This document shows positions 51,781-62,961 of a stretch of 64,000 nucleotides of DNA, one piece after another. The stretch covers positions 1 to 64,000 of the forward strand of contig NZ_JAINDZ010000028.1 in assembly GCF_019802345.1 (NCBI RefSeq), given 5' to 3'. The notes under the pieces were generated by a model that was not told the DNA's origin, searched no databases, and saw only the letters and a list, made by a program, of their open reading frames with translations. The stretch's first letter is position 1, and each line of letters opens with the position of its first letter. Position numbers and translations under genes: made by a program. This DNA is from Methylosinus sp. Sm6 (GTDB lineage Bacteria; Pseudomonadota; Alphaproteobacteria; Rhizobiales; Beijerinckiaceae).

Positions 51781-52428
51781 ATGCGCCAGCTTTTCGGCAA
51801 GCTATCGGGAACGCAGATCACGATCGTTCTGCTGGCGCTGGCCTTGTCCGGGCCGGGAACGCTCGGCGCCGCCGTGGTCTATCAGGCGGTCGGCCTCGTC
51901 GATCCCGGCACGGGCGCGAAAGCCCAGGTCGACAGCGCCAGAAATCTCCATGTCGCCGATACTTTCGTGGATTACGCGCATAATCCGGCGAATGTGGTCA
52001 ATATATCGGCCGCGCTGGTCTTCCAGCCCGGCGTCGCGCTGCAGCCGACGCTCATATATCAGCCGCCGGCCGGCAAGACGCTGCTCATAAAGTCGGCGCA
52101 GTTCAACTACGGCGACAACACCAGCGGAAATACCATTGTATTTGAAGCCTTGACGACCAATGCGAGCAATGGCAATCAGTATAAATTCGAATTTATCGCC
52201 AATAATGCGGCCGGATCCCTTTCGACTGTTTTTGAATCTCCCCTCGTCGTGAAAGCGGGCGCTGCTCTGACCGGCGTCTTCGTCTCGGGCCCTACAAAAC
52301 GAAGGACCGCTTCTCTCCACATCCAAGGCTATCTCGTTCCGGCCGCGAGCGTTCCGGCGACCGCCTCGGTGGCGGAAGCCGAGCAGTTCGTGCAGGTGGG
52401 CAAGCCAGAGTTCGGGACCGCGAAGTGA
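51781..52428 (+). CDS. Secreted protein of unknown function
   Basis: This 215-aa protein has a signal peptide with a short hydrophobic core (ITIVLLALALSGPGTLGAA) and a predicted beta-rich body (VDPGTGAKAQVDSARNLHVA, PPAGKTLLIKSAQFNYGDNT). There is no catalytic motif. GAACA and a nearby GGGG sequence precede the ATG. I do not recognise the family. Confidence 0.7.
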   Translation: MRQLFGKLSGTQITIVLLALALSGPGTLGAAVVYQAVGLVDPGTGAKAQVDSARNLHVADTFVDYAHNPANVVNISAALVFQPGVALQPTLIYQPPAGKTLLIKSAQFNYGDNTSGNTIVFEALTTNASNGNQYKFEFIANNAAGSLSTVFESPLVVKAGAALTGVFVSGPTKRRTASLHIQGYLVPAASVPATASVAEAEQFVQVGKPEFGTAK

Positions 52429-52554
52429 ACGCGGCGTCGGCTGCGTCGGGCGCCTGCTCCTGTGATCGCACGACGATCCGGGAAGCAAATCACATCGTTT
52501 CCAGCGGATCGGCCTACGTTGTGGCAGTCTCGAGGCGCAGCGATCGAAACCACA

Positions 52555-53403
52555 TCAGACGATGAAGAATGACATTCGATCATTGCTTCGCGCGTCCAAC
52601 ACGCGGCGTTCGGCGTATATTGCGCCGGATCTCGCCGTGGCGCGCCACGGACGCGCCTTGTTGATCGCAATGTCGAACCGCGGAGCGTCCTTCTCGATCT
52701 CGCCGCAAACCAGGAGTTCCGCGCCATTCGCTTCGGCTTGTGCGAGCCAATAGCCGTCAGGTCCGATCAAGCCGGCAGACAGACGATTGTCCGGCAAGGC
52801 GGGAATTGAAAGGCTCAGCCAAAAATTATTGGTCGCGGCGTGGGCCTGCGCCAAGAGCCCGTAGATCGGATCATCGGCATAGGCGGAGAGCAGCGCGCAC
52901 TCGACGCCGCGCCTGCCATAGTCGATGAACAATTCCGGAAATTGCACTTCGATGCAAAGCGCGGCGCCGAAGCATATTCCGTCGACCTCGAACACAAAGG
53001 CTACGGCGCCCGGCGTATACCAATCGCTCAGCTCGGCGTTGGAGCAAAGACGCTTGTCATAGCGTCCGATCAACGCCCCAGCGTCGGAAATGACGTAGAG
53101 GCTGTTGTGCGGACGATTGGGCGGCGTCAAGCGGTGATTGCAGCCCAGAACCGTCCACAGGCCAAGGCGCGCCGCATGATCCGAGATGCGGTCCAGTTCG
53201 TCGCGAAGCGCTCGCCAATCCACCTCGTCCCAATCACGGATTTGTGATTTGACATACCCTGATAGAGCGCCTTCGGGAAAATGGACGAGTCGACAGCCCG
53301 CCGATCGGGCCATCGACATCAGATCGCGGAGTCGTCGCCCGTTCTCACGAACATCGGGGGTGATGCGGCTCTGCGCCGTCGCAATACGGAACGGAGCTTT
53401 CAT
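52555..53403 (-). CDS. Carbon-nitrogen hydrolase (nitrilase superfamily)
   Basis: This 282-aa protein has the nitrilase triad: Glu in VHFPEGALSGY near residue 44, Lys in IGRYDKRLCS near residue 115 and Cys in GAALCIEVQFPE near residue 150. Members hydrolyse amides, nitriles or N-carbamoyl compounds. The gene lies between the secreted protein and gyrB, and is 21 bases from the gyrB stop in the same direction, so it may be read in the tail of the gyrB transcript. Confidence 0.88.
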   Translation of the reverse strand: MKAPFRIATAQSRITPDVRENGRRLRDLMSMARSAGCRLVHFPEGALSGYVKSQIRDWDEVDWRALRDELDRISDHAARLGLWTVLGCNHRLTPPNRPHNSLYVISDAGALIGRYDKRLCSNAELSDWYTPGAVAFVFEVDGICFGAALCIEVQFPELFIDYGRRGVECALLSAYADDPIYGLLAQAHAATNNFWLSLSIPALPDNRLSAGLIGPDGYWLAQAEANGAELLVCGEIEKDAPRFDIAINKARPWRATARSGAIYAERRVLDARSNDRMSFFIV

Positions 53404-53424
53404 CGGCGCTGGCGGCGCGCGCCC

Positions 53425-56178
<2,754 letters not shown>

Positions 56179-57285
56179 TTAGAAAGCTCTTACCGGGATG
56201 TAGGTGGCGTTGTTCTGTCGGTAATTATCCGCGGTCGCGTTCAGCGGGTCCGCGATCACGCCGATCCAGTAGTTCTTGCCAGGGGTCAGCCAGTTCGGCA
56301 GCGTCACCGTCGTCCGCGCGGTCCAGTGCGCGCCGGGCGTCAGCGTGATGCTTCCCGTGCCGATCGTCGTGTCCGCAGTCGAAATGACGTCGTTGGTCGA
56401 GATGACCCAACGCATCGGCGCCGTGTGGGTCACGCTGCCCTGGTTCTCATAGGTGAACTCGACCTGCACCCTCTGTCCGGGGCGGACGAAGTGGCCGCGC
56501 TCATTGGCGACATTGGCGACCGGGAGCTCGGCGCCCGCGGTGCTGTAGACTCGGGTGCGCCGATGCGTCGAATATTCGCCGCTCACGCCGGAATAGGCCC
56601 AATGCGCCACACTGAAGTCGCGCGCGCTCGACCACCAGCCGTAGAGGAAGGCCGTGCCCTGGCCGGCGTCGGCGCCGAGATAGCCATAGGCGGTCGAGCC
56701 ATTGGCCCAGAGATGCTGGAAATCCGTGCCCATCATGTTGTACCAGCGGCTCTCATGGAGGAGGCCCGAGGAATGGCCGAGCTCGTGGATGGCGGTCGCC
56801 TGCAGCTGGCGCAAGCCGGCTCCGTTCATGTTATAGGTCCACAGGCTGGTCTTCAGCTCGTCGCCCGTCCACCGCCAGGGCGAGCTGTAGTTGAAGTAAA
56901 TGTCCGATTCGTTGATCCCATAATGCCAGCCGAACAGCCAGTAGCAGGTGCGGCGGGTCAGAGCGGCGGCGGGCGCCCCGCCATGGACAGAGGCGTCGGT
57001 CGTGCCGAAGATCTCGTTCACGCCATTGCCGGACGACCAAGTGGTGTCGTCGGTTCCCAGCGTGAAGAAGAACTTGCTGGGGTTGCGGTAGTGAATGTCG
57101 ACCGCGCGCTGCAGGGCGTTCCGCCAGTAGCCGGTCGGAAAGCTGTTCGGGCTCGCCCGCATGGTGACGTTGTTGCCGCTCCATTTGATGGGGTTGCCGC
57201 CGCATGTCGAGTAGCTGTAGGCGAAGGCGTCCGCGCTGGAGAAGAGCGCCACGGAGGCGGCGAGAATTGCAAGCTGTCCACGCAT
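56179..57285 (-). CDS. Secreted metzincin-type zinc metalloprotease
   Basis: This protein of about 368 aa has a signal peptide (ending near AFAYS) and the extended zinc motif HELGHSSGLLH near residue 165, which fits HExxHxxGxxH, with a Met in the following WYNMMGTDF as a possible Met-turn. A C-terminal CARDB-like module starts near residue 250 (NERGHFVRPGQRVQVEFTY). The protein would act outside the cytoplasm. It shares direction with the upstream secreted gene at 57351 and lies 66 bases from it. Confidence 0.85.
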   Translation of the reverse strand: MRGQLAILAASVALFSSADAFAYSYSTCGGNPIKWSGNNVTMRASPNSFPTGYWRNALQRAVDIHYRNPSKFFFTLGTDDTTWSSGNGVNEIFGTTDASVHGGAPAAALTRRTCYWLFGWHYGINESDIYFNYSSPWRWTGDELKTSLWTYNMNGAGLRQLQATAIHELGHSSGLLHESRWYNMMGTDFQHLWANGSTAYGYLGADAGQGTAFLYGWWSSARDFSVAHWAYSGVSGEYSTHRRTRVYSTAGAELPVANVANERGHFVRPGQRVQVEFTYENQGSVTHTAPMRWVISTNDVISTADTTIGTGSITLTPGAHWTARTTVTLPNWLTPGKNYWIGVIADPLNATADNYRQNNATYIPVRAF

Positions 57286-57307
57286 TGTCTTAGGTCCTTG
57301 TTTTTGA

Positions 57308-57343
57308 AGTCGAGATTGCAAAGGCAGTCGAGATTGCAAAGGC
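57308..57343. repeat. Exact 18-bp tandem duplication between two secreted-protein genes
   Basis: AGTCGAGATTGCAAAGGC occurs twice without a spacer, at 57308-57325 and 57326-57343. It lies between the stop of the 57351 gene and the ribosome-binding region of the metzincin gene. It might be a replication slippage product. Confidence 0.8.
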
Positions 57344-57350
57344 GGAAGAG

Positions 57351-58271
57351 TTACTGGCCCTTCTTCGGAAGCTTCGAGGCGTCGTCCTTCGGCAGGCTCT
57401 TTTCTTCCGCGGCGTCTTCCGCCGAACGCGGCGCCGACGCGCGCTGAGCGGCGGCGGGCGGCGGAGCGGCCGTCGGGAGAACGGCGGGGCCAGCGGAGCC
57501 GACGGCCTGCGCGTTGAAGGAGGCGAAGCTGGCGACCGGCGCGCGGGCGGAACCGAGCTTCGAGCCGACGGCGGCCATGAAGGCGTCGACGGACACCGTC
57601 GGACCGCCCGATGTCGTCGCCATCGCCGCCCCCCCGCTCGGAACCATCGTCATGACGATGTCCTGCTTGCTCGCCTCATATTGCTTGCGCGCCTCGGCCA
57701 CCGGCGTTCCCCGCCGCGCCAGCATCGCGCGCACGTCCGGGTTCTTGATCAGCTCGTCGAATTTGGGGGCCGGATAGCGGACCGTCTGAAATTCCTTCGG
57801 CGGCGCGCCGTTCGACACGATCTTGTCGTTCGCGAGCGAACGCACCGGCGCGCCGTCGCTGTCGTAAACGACGCCTTTCAGGACGCGGAACCGCCCCTCG
57901 GCGCAATCGACCAGCGGACATCCATGTTTCTGACCGCTGTTGTCGACGAAGAGAATGTCCTCATCGCCCGTTTGGAAAATGGGCGCGGTGGAGACTTCGG
58001 TGACGCTGCCGCGCCCGTCGGGCCCACCCAGGAAGCGCATTTTGATCGATCCTGCGGCCGAGCCGCGCGCGGCGCTCTGCACGTCGAAGCTGACGATCGT
58101 GTAGGGCAGGCCGCCCGGTCCGCCAGTCTTGTATTCGACGCTGGCGACGCGCGTGCGAACGATCAGGTTGGACTTCTCGACAAGTTGCTTCATATCGGAC
58201 GCCGAGGCGACGCCGCCCGCGAGAATGGCGCCGCCGAGGCCGAGCGCCGTAGTCAAATTGATCTTGGACAT
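57351..58271 (-). CDS. Secreted protein of unknown function (metzincin neighbour)
   Basis: This 306-aa protein has a signal peptide (ending near VASAS), a central region with VRTRVASVEYKTGGPGGLPY and FLGGPDGRGSVTEVSTAPIF, and a Cys pair in HGCPLVDCAEGRFRV. The C-terminus is Ala/Pro-rich. I do not recognise a family with a known function. Adjacency and shared direction with the metzincin gene suggest a partner, inhibitor or substrate-binding role, by inference only. Confidence 0.75.
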   Translation of the reverse strand: MSKINLTTALGLGGAILAGGVASASDMKQLVEKSNLIVRTRVASVEYKTGGPGGLPYTIVSFDVQSAARGSAAGSIKMRFLGGPDGRGSVTEVSTAPIFQTGDEDILFVDNSGQKHGCPLVDCAEGRFRVLKGVVYDSDGAPVRSLANDKIVSNGAPPKEFQTVRYPAPKFDELIKNPDVRAMLARRGTPVAEARKQYEASKQDIVMTMVPSGGAAMATTSGGPTVSVDAFMAAVGSKLGSARAPVASFASFNAQAVGSAGPAVLPTAAPPPAAAQRASAPRSAEDAAEEKSLPKDDASKLPKKGQ

Positions 58272-58399
58272 GTCAAAAGCCTTTTCGATTTTGGCGGACG
58301 CCGAAGCGTGTCGTCGCCGCCCTCAGATTTGATCGATTGGTTCAATCGAACGCCCTTTTGATAGCTCGGACGCTCGCGGGCGGACGTGCGACGGCGCAC

Positions 58400-58580
58400 A
58401 GAGCGATGTCATGGCGGCTGACGGACCAAATCGCGGTCGGAGCGATCGGATGATCGGCCCAGGCCGGATGGAGACTTTTGAGCGTGACGCCGGCGTCGGC
58501 GCTGGTGAAACCGCCAGTCGGCCTTCGCCTGATGCTTGTCGCGATCGATGACCAGGTCTCGCACCCTCGCCATCATCGCT
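58400..58580 (-). pseudogene. Degraded IS630-type transposase C-terminal fragment
   Basis: The minus strand reads RDLVIDRDKHQAKADW and then, after a shift of frame, FTSADAGVTLKSLHP. This resembles the ending of IS630-family transposases (WxFTTADARxKLxxLYP). No intact transposase, terminal repeats or TA target duplication were found. It lies just upstream of ccr. Confidence 0.5.
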
Positions 58581-58667
58581 CTGTTCAGGCGAAAGCCCGC
58601 CGTATATGAAAGGCCGTCATGAACCCGGCCCGCCGTCGGCCGAAAGAGTTCCCCGAGGAGCCAGACG

Positions 58668-59921
58668 TTGACCGAACTGAAAGACCTGTACGACATCGGC
58701 GAGATCCCGCCGCTCGGGCACGTGCCCGCCAAGATGCACGCCTGGGTCGTCCGCAAGGAGCGGCACGGGCCGCCGGAGGAGTCGATGCAGCTCGAGGTCG
58801 TGCCGACCTGGGAGCTCGACAGTCATGACGTGCTGGTGCTGGTGATGGCGGCGGGCGTCAACTACAATGGCGTGTGGGCGGCGCTCGGCCAGCCGATCTC
58901 GGTGCTCGACGCCCATAAGCACCCCTATCACATCGCCGGCTCCGACGCCTCCGGCATCGTCTGGGCGGTCGGCTCCAAGGTCAAGCGCTGGAAGGTCGGC
59001 GACGAGGTCGTCGTTCACTGCAATCAGGACGACGGAGACGACGAGGAGTGCAATGGCGGCGACCCGATGTTCTCGTCGTCGCAGCGCATCTGGGGCTATG
59101 AGACGCCGGACGGCTCCTTCGCCCAATTCGCCCGCGTGCAGGACCGCCAGCTCATGGAGCGGCCGAAGCACCTCACCTGGGAGGAATCGGCCTGCTACAC
59201 GCTGACCCTCGCCACCGCCTATCGCATGCTGTTCGGCCATGAGCCGCACCGGCTGAAGCCGAGCGACAATGTGCTGATCTGGGGCGCCTCGGGCGGCTTG
59301 GGCGTGTTCGGCGTGCAGCTCTGCGCCGCCGCCGGCGCCAACGCCATCGGCGTGATCTCGGACGAGAGCAAGCGCGACTATGTGCTCTCGCTCGGCGCCA
59401 AGGGCGTCATCAACCGCAAGGAGTTCAAGGGCTGCTGGGGCCAGCTGCCGACCGTGAACACGCCCGAGTTCAACGACTGGTCCAAGGCCGCCCGCGGCTT
59501 CGGCAAGGCGATTTGGGACATCACCGGCAAGAAGGACGTGGACATCGTCTTCGAGCATCCCGGCGAGCAGACCTTTCCGCTCTCCTGCATGGTGGTGAAG
59601 CGCGGCGGCATGGTGGTGTTCTGCGCCGGCACCACCGGCTTCAACCTCACCTTCGACGCCCGCTATGTGTGGATGCGCCAGAAGCGCATCCAGGGCTCGC
59701 ATTTCGCGCATCTGAAGCAGGCGGCCGCGGCCAACCGCTTCGTCATCGACCGCAGAGTCGACCCCTGCATGTCGGAAGTGTTCCCCTGGGCCAAGATTCC
59801 GGTCGCGCACACCAAAATGTGGAAGAACGAGCACGCCCCCGGCAATATGGCGGTGCTGATCAACGCCCCGTCGACGGGCCTGCGCAGCCTCGAGGATGTG
59901 ATCGAGGCCGGGCGGACGTGA
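58668..59921 (+). CDS. ccr: Crotonyl-CoA carboxylase/reductase
   Basis: This protein of about 417 aa matches the Ccr family length and sequence: MHAWVVRKERHGPPEESMQL, YHIAGSDASGIVWAVGSKVK, the Rossmann motif WGASGGLGVFGVQL and ERPKHLTWEESACYTLTLAT. It reductively carboxylates crotonyl-CoA to ethylmalonyl-CoA with NADPH, the key step of the ethylmalonyl-CoA pathway for glyoxylate regeneration. The start is TTG at 58668, preceded by GAGGAG. The MDR fold has no structural zinc, as usual here. Confidence 0.95.
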   Translation: MTELKDLYDIGEIPPLGHVPAKMHAWVVRKERHGPPEESMQLEVVPTWELDSHDVLVLVMAAGVNYNGVWAALGQPISVLDAHKHPYHIAGSDASGIVWAVGSKVKRWKVGDEVVVHCNQDDGDDEECNGGDPMFSSSQRIWGYETPDGSFAQFARVQDRQLMERPKHLTWEESACYTLTLATAYRMLFGHEPHRLKPSDNVLIWGASGGLGVFGVQLCAAAGANAIGVISDESKRDYVLSLGAKGVINRKEFKGCWGQLPTVNTPEFNDWSKAARGFGKAIWDITGKKDVDIVFEHPGEQTFPLSCMVVKRGGMVVFCAGTTGFNLTFDARYVWMRQKRIQGSHFAHLKQAAAANRFVIDRRVDPCMSEVFPWAKIPVAHTKMWKNEHAPGNMAVLINAPSTGLRSLEDVIEAGRT

Positions 59922-59970
59922 GCCTGCCGGGATAACCCGGCCCTCGCCGAGGCGAGGGCCGCTTCTGCGC

Positions 59971-60516
59971 TCAGGCGCGCGCCTCGTGGATCGACACCCG
60001 CTCCACGACCTTCTCCATCATAGAGGGATCGTCCATGGCGCGGGCGAGCAGCACGCCGCCTTCGAAAGCGGCCAGGATGGTCTCGGCGGCGCCGCTGTCT
60101 TCGCCCAGCGCGGCGCGCAGCCAGCGCAGCGTTTCGGCGAAGAAGCGGCGCGCCTCGGCGCCCACCTCGGCCGGCAGCGCGCCGATTTCGGCCGCCATCA
60201 TGCCGAACAGGCACATGCGCTTGCGCTCGGCCACGGTACGGCGGAACATTTCGCCGAGCAGGGCGACCGCCTCGGCCGGGCCGCGCGCCGCCGGATCGCC
60301 GAGCTCGGCGAGACAAAGGTCGGCGTAGCGCCGCGCGACGGCGGCGACGAGCGTCGCCTTCGTCGGGAAAAAATAGTGAACGCTGGCGCTCTTGACGCCG
60401 ACATCGGCGGCGATGTCGCGAAAGCTCACGCCATTATAGCCATAGCGGCACAAACGCTCCTCGGCGCTGTCGAGAATCTTCTCGGCCGTGCCCTCCCTTC
60501 GTCGCGCCGTCGCCAT
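59971..60516 (-). CDS. TetR-family transcriptional regulator
   Basis: This 181-aa protein has the helix-turn-helix YNGVSFRDIAADVGVKSASV near residues 28-47 and a C-terminal ligand domain. It diverges from the carboxymuconolactone decarboxylase-like gene across about 115 bases, so it probably represses that gene. The gap contains CTATC...GATAG near 60591-60608 as a weak dyad. Confidence 0.9.
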   Translation of the reverse strand: MATARRREGTAEKILDSAEERLCRYGYNGVSFRDIAADVGVKSASVHYFFPTKATLVAAVARRYADLCLAELGDPAARGPAEAVALLGEMFRRTVAERKRMCLFGMMAAEIGALPAEVGAEARRFFAETLRWLRAALGEDSGAAETILAAFEGGVLLARAMDDPSMMEKVVERVSIHEARA

Positions 60517-60631
60517 CTCGTCTCATCCTTTCCCGCTGTCGCGGATACAGCGCCATTGACAGGCCTCCCGTCAACAACACATGATGAACCTATCAAGTGG
60601 TAGATAGATGACGCGACGAAGAGGACAGCCC

Positions 60632-60952
60632 ATGAGCGACCCTAAAATGTACGACATGAAAAATCTGAAAGCGCTCGGCGCGATCGGCGCGGCGGCCCCG
60701 GCCGCCATGGAGGCCTATCGCAAATTCGACGAGGCGGCGCTGGCCGACGGCGCCATTCCGAAGAAATACAAGGAGCTGATCGCCCTCGCCGTGGCGATGA
60801 CGACGCAATGCCCCTATTGCCTCGAAGTGCATCGCAAGCATGCGCTCGCCGCCGGCGCGACCGAGGCGGAGCTGGCCGAGACGATCTTCGTCGCCGCGGC
60901 GCTGCGCGCCGGCGCGGCGGTGACCCATGGGACGCATGTCGTGGCGGGGTGA
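60632..60952 (+). CDS. Carboxymuconolactone decarboxylase (AhpD-like) family protein
   Basis: This protein of about 106 aa contains the AhpD-like redox motif CPYCLEVHRKHALAAGA near residues 61-77, with CxxC and the downstream His. Family members are peroxidase reductants or decarboxylases; the CxxC version points to a thiol-dependent antioxidant role. GAAGAGGA precedes the ATG at 60632. It is divergent from the TetR gene. Confidence 0.9.
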   Translation: MSDPKMYDMKNLKALGAIGAAAPAAMEAYRKFDEAALADGAIPKKYKELIALAVAMTTQCPYCLEVHRKHALAAGATEAELAETIFVAAALRAGAAVTHGTHVVAG

Positions 60953-60980
60953 CGGGGAACCGCCCGCCCGGCGAACGGCT

Positions 60981-61001
60981 GCGAGCCTGATGAAGGCTCG
61001 C
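60981..61001. repeat. Short palindromic repeat (GAGCC family)
   Basis: GCGAGCCT-GATGA-AGGCTCGC is a perfect 8-bp inverted repeat between the AhpD-like gene stop and the metY stop. It belongs to the family at 43525, 44613 and 63849, and may act as a bidirectional terminator for the convergent genes. Confidence 0.7.
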
Positions 61002-61038
61002 TCGTCGATTCAGCGGGGCGGACGCGCGGCCCCTCTCC

Positions 61039-62337
61039 TCACGCCCCCGCCGCTCTCAGCGCAGAATCGAGATCGGCGAGAATATCGTCGATATGCTCGA
61101 TGCCGATGGCGAGGCGCACATAGCCCGGCGTCACGCCGGTCGCGAGCTGCGCCTCCGGCGACAGCTGCGAATGCGTCGTCGTCGCCGGGTGAATGGCGAG
61201 GCTGCGCGCGTCGCCGATATTGGCGACGTGATAGAAGAGCTTCAGCGCATCGATGAAGCGGCGGCCCGCGTCGAGCCCGCCGGCCAGCTCGAAGCCGAGC
61301 AGCGCCCCATATTTGCCCTTCAGATATTTGTCCGCCCGCTCGCGCTCGGCGCCGGTCTGGCGCGAGGGATGGATCACCTTCGTCACCTCGGGACGCGCCG
61401 AGAGGAAGTCGGCGACCGCCTGCGCGTTCGACACATGCCGCTCGATGCGCAGCGGCAATGTCTCGATCCCCTGCAGCGTCAGAAAGGAGTTGAAGGGCGA
61501 GGGCGCCGAGCCGAGATCGCGCAGCAGCGTCGTGCGCGCCTTGATGATATAGGCGACGGGCCCGAGCGGCTTCACCGCCTCCACCCAGACCGCGCCGTGA
61601 TAGCTCGGATCGGGCGTGTTGAGCGCCGGCTGGCGGTCGGGAAATTTCTCCCAATCGAAATTGCCGCCGTCGATGATGGCGCCGCCGATCGACGTGCCGT
61701 GGCCGCCGATATATTTGGTCGTCGAATAGACGACGATCGCCGCCCCATGCTCGAAGGGTTTGACGAGCAGCGGCGCGGCGGTGTTGTCGGCGATCAGCGG
61801 AATGCCATAGTCGCGGCCGATGGCGGCGACTTCCGCGATCGGGAACACGATGAGCTTGGGATTGGGCAGCGTCTCGGCGTAATAGGCGCGGGTGCGCGCG
61901 TCGGTGGCGCGGCGAAAATTCTCTGGATCGCTCGGATCGACGAAGCGGACGTCGAGGCCCTGCTCCTTCAGCGTGTTGGCGAAGAGATTCCAGGTGCCGC
62001 CGTAAAGATCGGTGGAGGCGACGACATTGTCGCCGGCGCGGGCGAGGTTCTGCAGCGCGAAGGCCGAGGCCGCCTGGCCGGAAGAGAGGGCGAGCGCCGC
62101 GACGCCGCCCTCGAGCGCGGCGAGGCGCTCCTCGAGGATCGCGGTCGTCGGATTGCCGATGCGCGTGTAGATATTGCCGAGCTCCTCGAGCGCGAACAGC
62201 TTAGCGGCATGCTCCGTGTCGCGGAACTGGTAGGAGGTCGTCTGATAGATGGGGGGCGCGACGGCGCCCGTCGCCGGATCCGCACGCCAGCCGGCGTGGA
62301 GGGCCAGAGTCTCGGGATGCTTGCTGTCTAGGGGCAT
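61039..62337 (-). CDS. metY: O-acetylhomoserine sulfhydrylase
   Basis: This 432-aa PLP enzyme makes homocysteine from O-acetylhomoserine and sulfide (or O-succinylhomoserine-type substrates). The PLP-binding Lys is in VYSTTKYIGGHGTSIGG near residue 212, and the Cys/Met-metabolism signature includes ETLPNPKLIVFPI and IPLIADNTAAPLLVKPFEHG. The length fits MetY rather than the shorter MetB/MetZ. Upstream of the ATG, no clear SAM riboswitch was recognised. Confidence 0.94.
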   Translation of the reverse strand: MPLDSKHPETLALHAGWRADPATGAVAPPIYQTTSYQFRDTEHAAKLFALEELGNIYTRIGNPTTAILEERLAALEGGVAALALSSGQAASAFALQNLARAGDNVVASTDLYGGTWNLFANTLKEQGLDVRFVDPSDPENFRRATDARTRAYYAETLPNPKLIVFPIAEVAAIGRDYGIPLIADNTAAPLLVKPFEHGAAIVVYSTTKYIGGHGTSIGGAIIDGGNFDWEKFPDRQPALNTPDPSYHGAVWVEAVKPLGPVAYIIKARTTLLRDLGSAPSPFNSFLTLQGIETLPLRIERHVSNAQAVADFLSARPEVTKVIHPSRQTGAERERADKYLKGKYGALLGFELAGGLDAGRRFIDALKLFYHVANIGDARSLAIHPATTTHSQLSPEAQLATGVTPGYVRLAIGIEHIDDILADLDSALRAAGA

Positions 62338-62584
62338 TTTGGTCTCCCAGTTCTTTCGCCGCGTCGCGCCGGCGCCGGATTAAACCGGATTGTTATTCTA
62401 CTGGCAATGTAGGCTTTTGGGCGCCGCCGCCTGCCGCGCGCCCGGGCGCGACCGCCTGTCGCGCCCCCCGCCCGCCGCCGCCGGTTGGAATTGAAACGAT
62501 TCTTGCTTGTCCGCGCATGTCGCAATGAAGAAGGCGGCGCCGCTCCGCCGGCGCCGCGAAAGATGCGCATTCGGGGAGACTTTC

Positions 62585-62773
62585 ATGGCCTACAAGATCA
62601 TCGCGTCGCAATGCACCGTCTGCGGCGCCTGCGAGTTCGACTGCCCCACGGCCGCCATTCGCATGAAGGGCGACACCTATATCATCGACCCGAAGAAGTG
62701 CACGGAATGCGACGGCGGCACGCCGCATTGCGACGAAGTGTGTCCGGTTCCGAACACTTGCGTCCCGGCGTAA
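62585..62773 (+). CDS. 2[4Fe-4S] ferredoxin
   Basis: This 62-aa protein has two cluster motifs. The first is [12 protein letters not shown] (CxxCxxCxxxCP); the second is [16 protein letters not shown], with the insert between the second and third Cys typical of Allochromatium-type and nif-associated ferredoxins. An additional Cys lies near the C-terminus. GGGAGA precedes the ATG at 62585. It is divergent from metY and has no redox partner nearby. Confidence 0.93.
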   Translation: MAYKIIASQCTVCGACEFDCPTAAIRMKGDTYIIDPKKCTECDGGTPHCDEVCPVPNTCVPA

Positions 62774-62806
62774 GCGACCGATCGCAGAAAAGGGCGCGCC
62801 CCTTCT

Positions 62807-62945
62807 CCCACTCGTGGGAGAAGGTGGCCCCGCGAAGCGGGGTCGGATGAGGGTCCTTTGGGCAGAGCGGCGACTGCAGGCGGCCTCATCCGACCCTCGC
62901 TGACGCGAGGCCCACCTTCTCCCGCCCTGCGGGAGAAGGTGGGCG
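62807..62945. repeat. CTTCTCCC/GGGAGAAGG palindromic repeat cluster
   Basis: The gap between the ferredoxin and pyrH stops contains several hairpins: CCTTCTCCCACTCGTGGGAGAAGG, CCCCGCGAAGCGGGG and CACCTTCTCCCGCCCTGCGGGAGAAGGTG-type arms, with GCGGCCTCATCCGACCCTC linking them. These repeats resemble a common dispersed alphaproteobacterial intergenic element, and the convergent gene order suggests a terminator role. Confidence 0.75.
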
Positions 62946-62961
62946 CGTCGAGATTCGCGGC

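Noticed and set aside
62338-62580. SAM riboswitch upstream of metY
   Set aside because: I compared the leader with the SAM-II pattern from memory and did not see its conserved pseudoknot words; no structured RNA is claimed.
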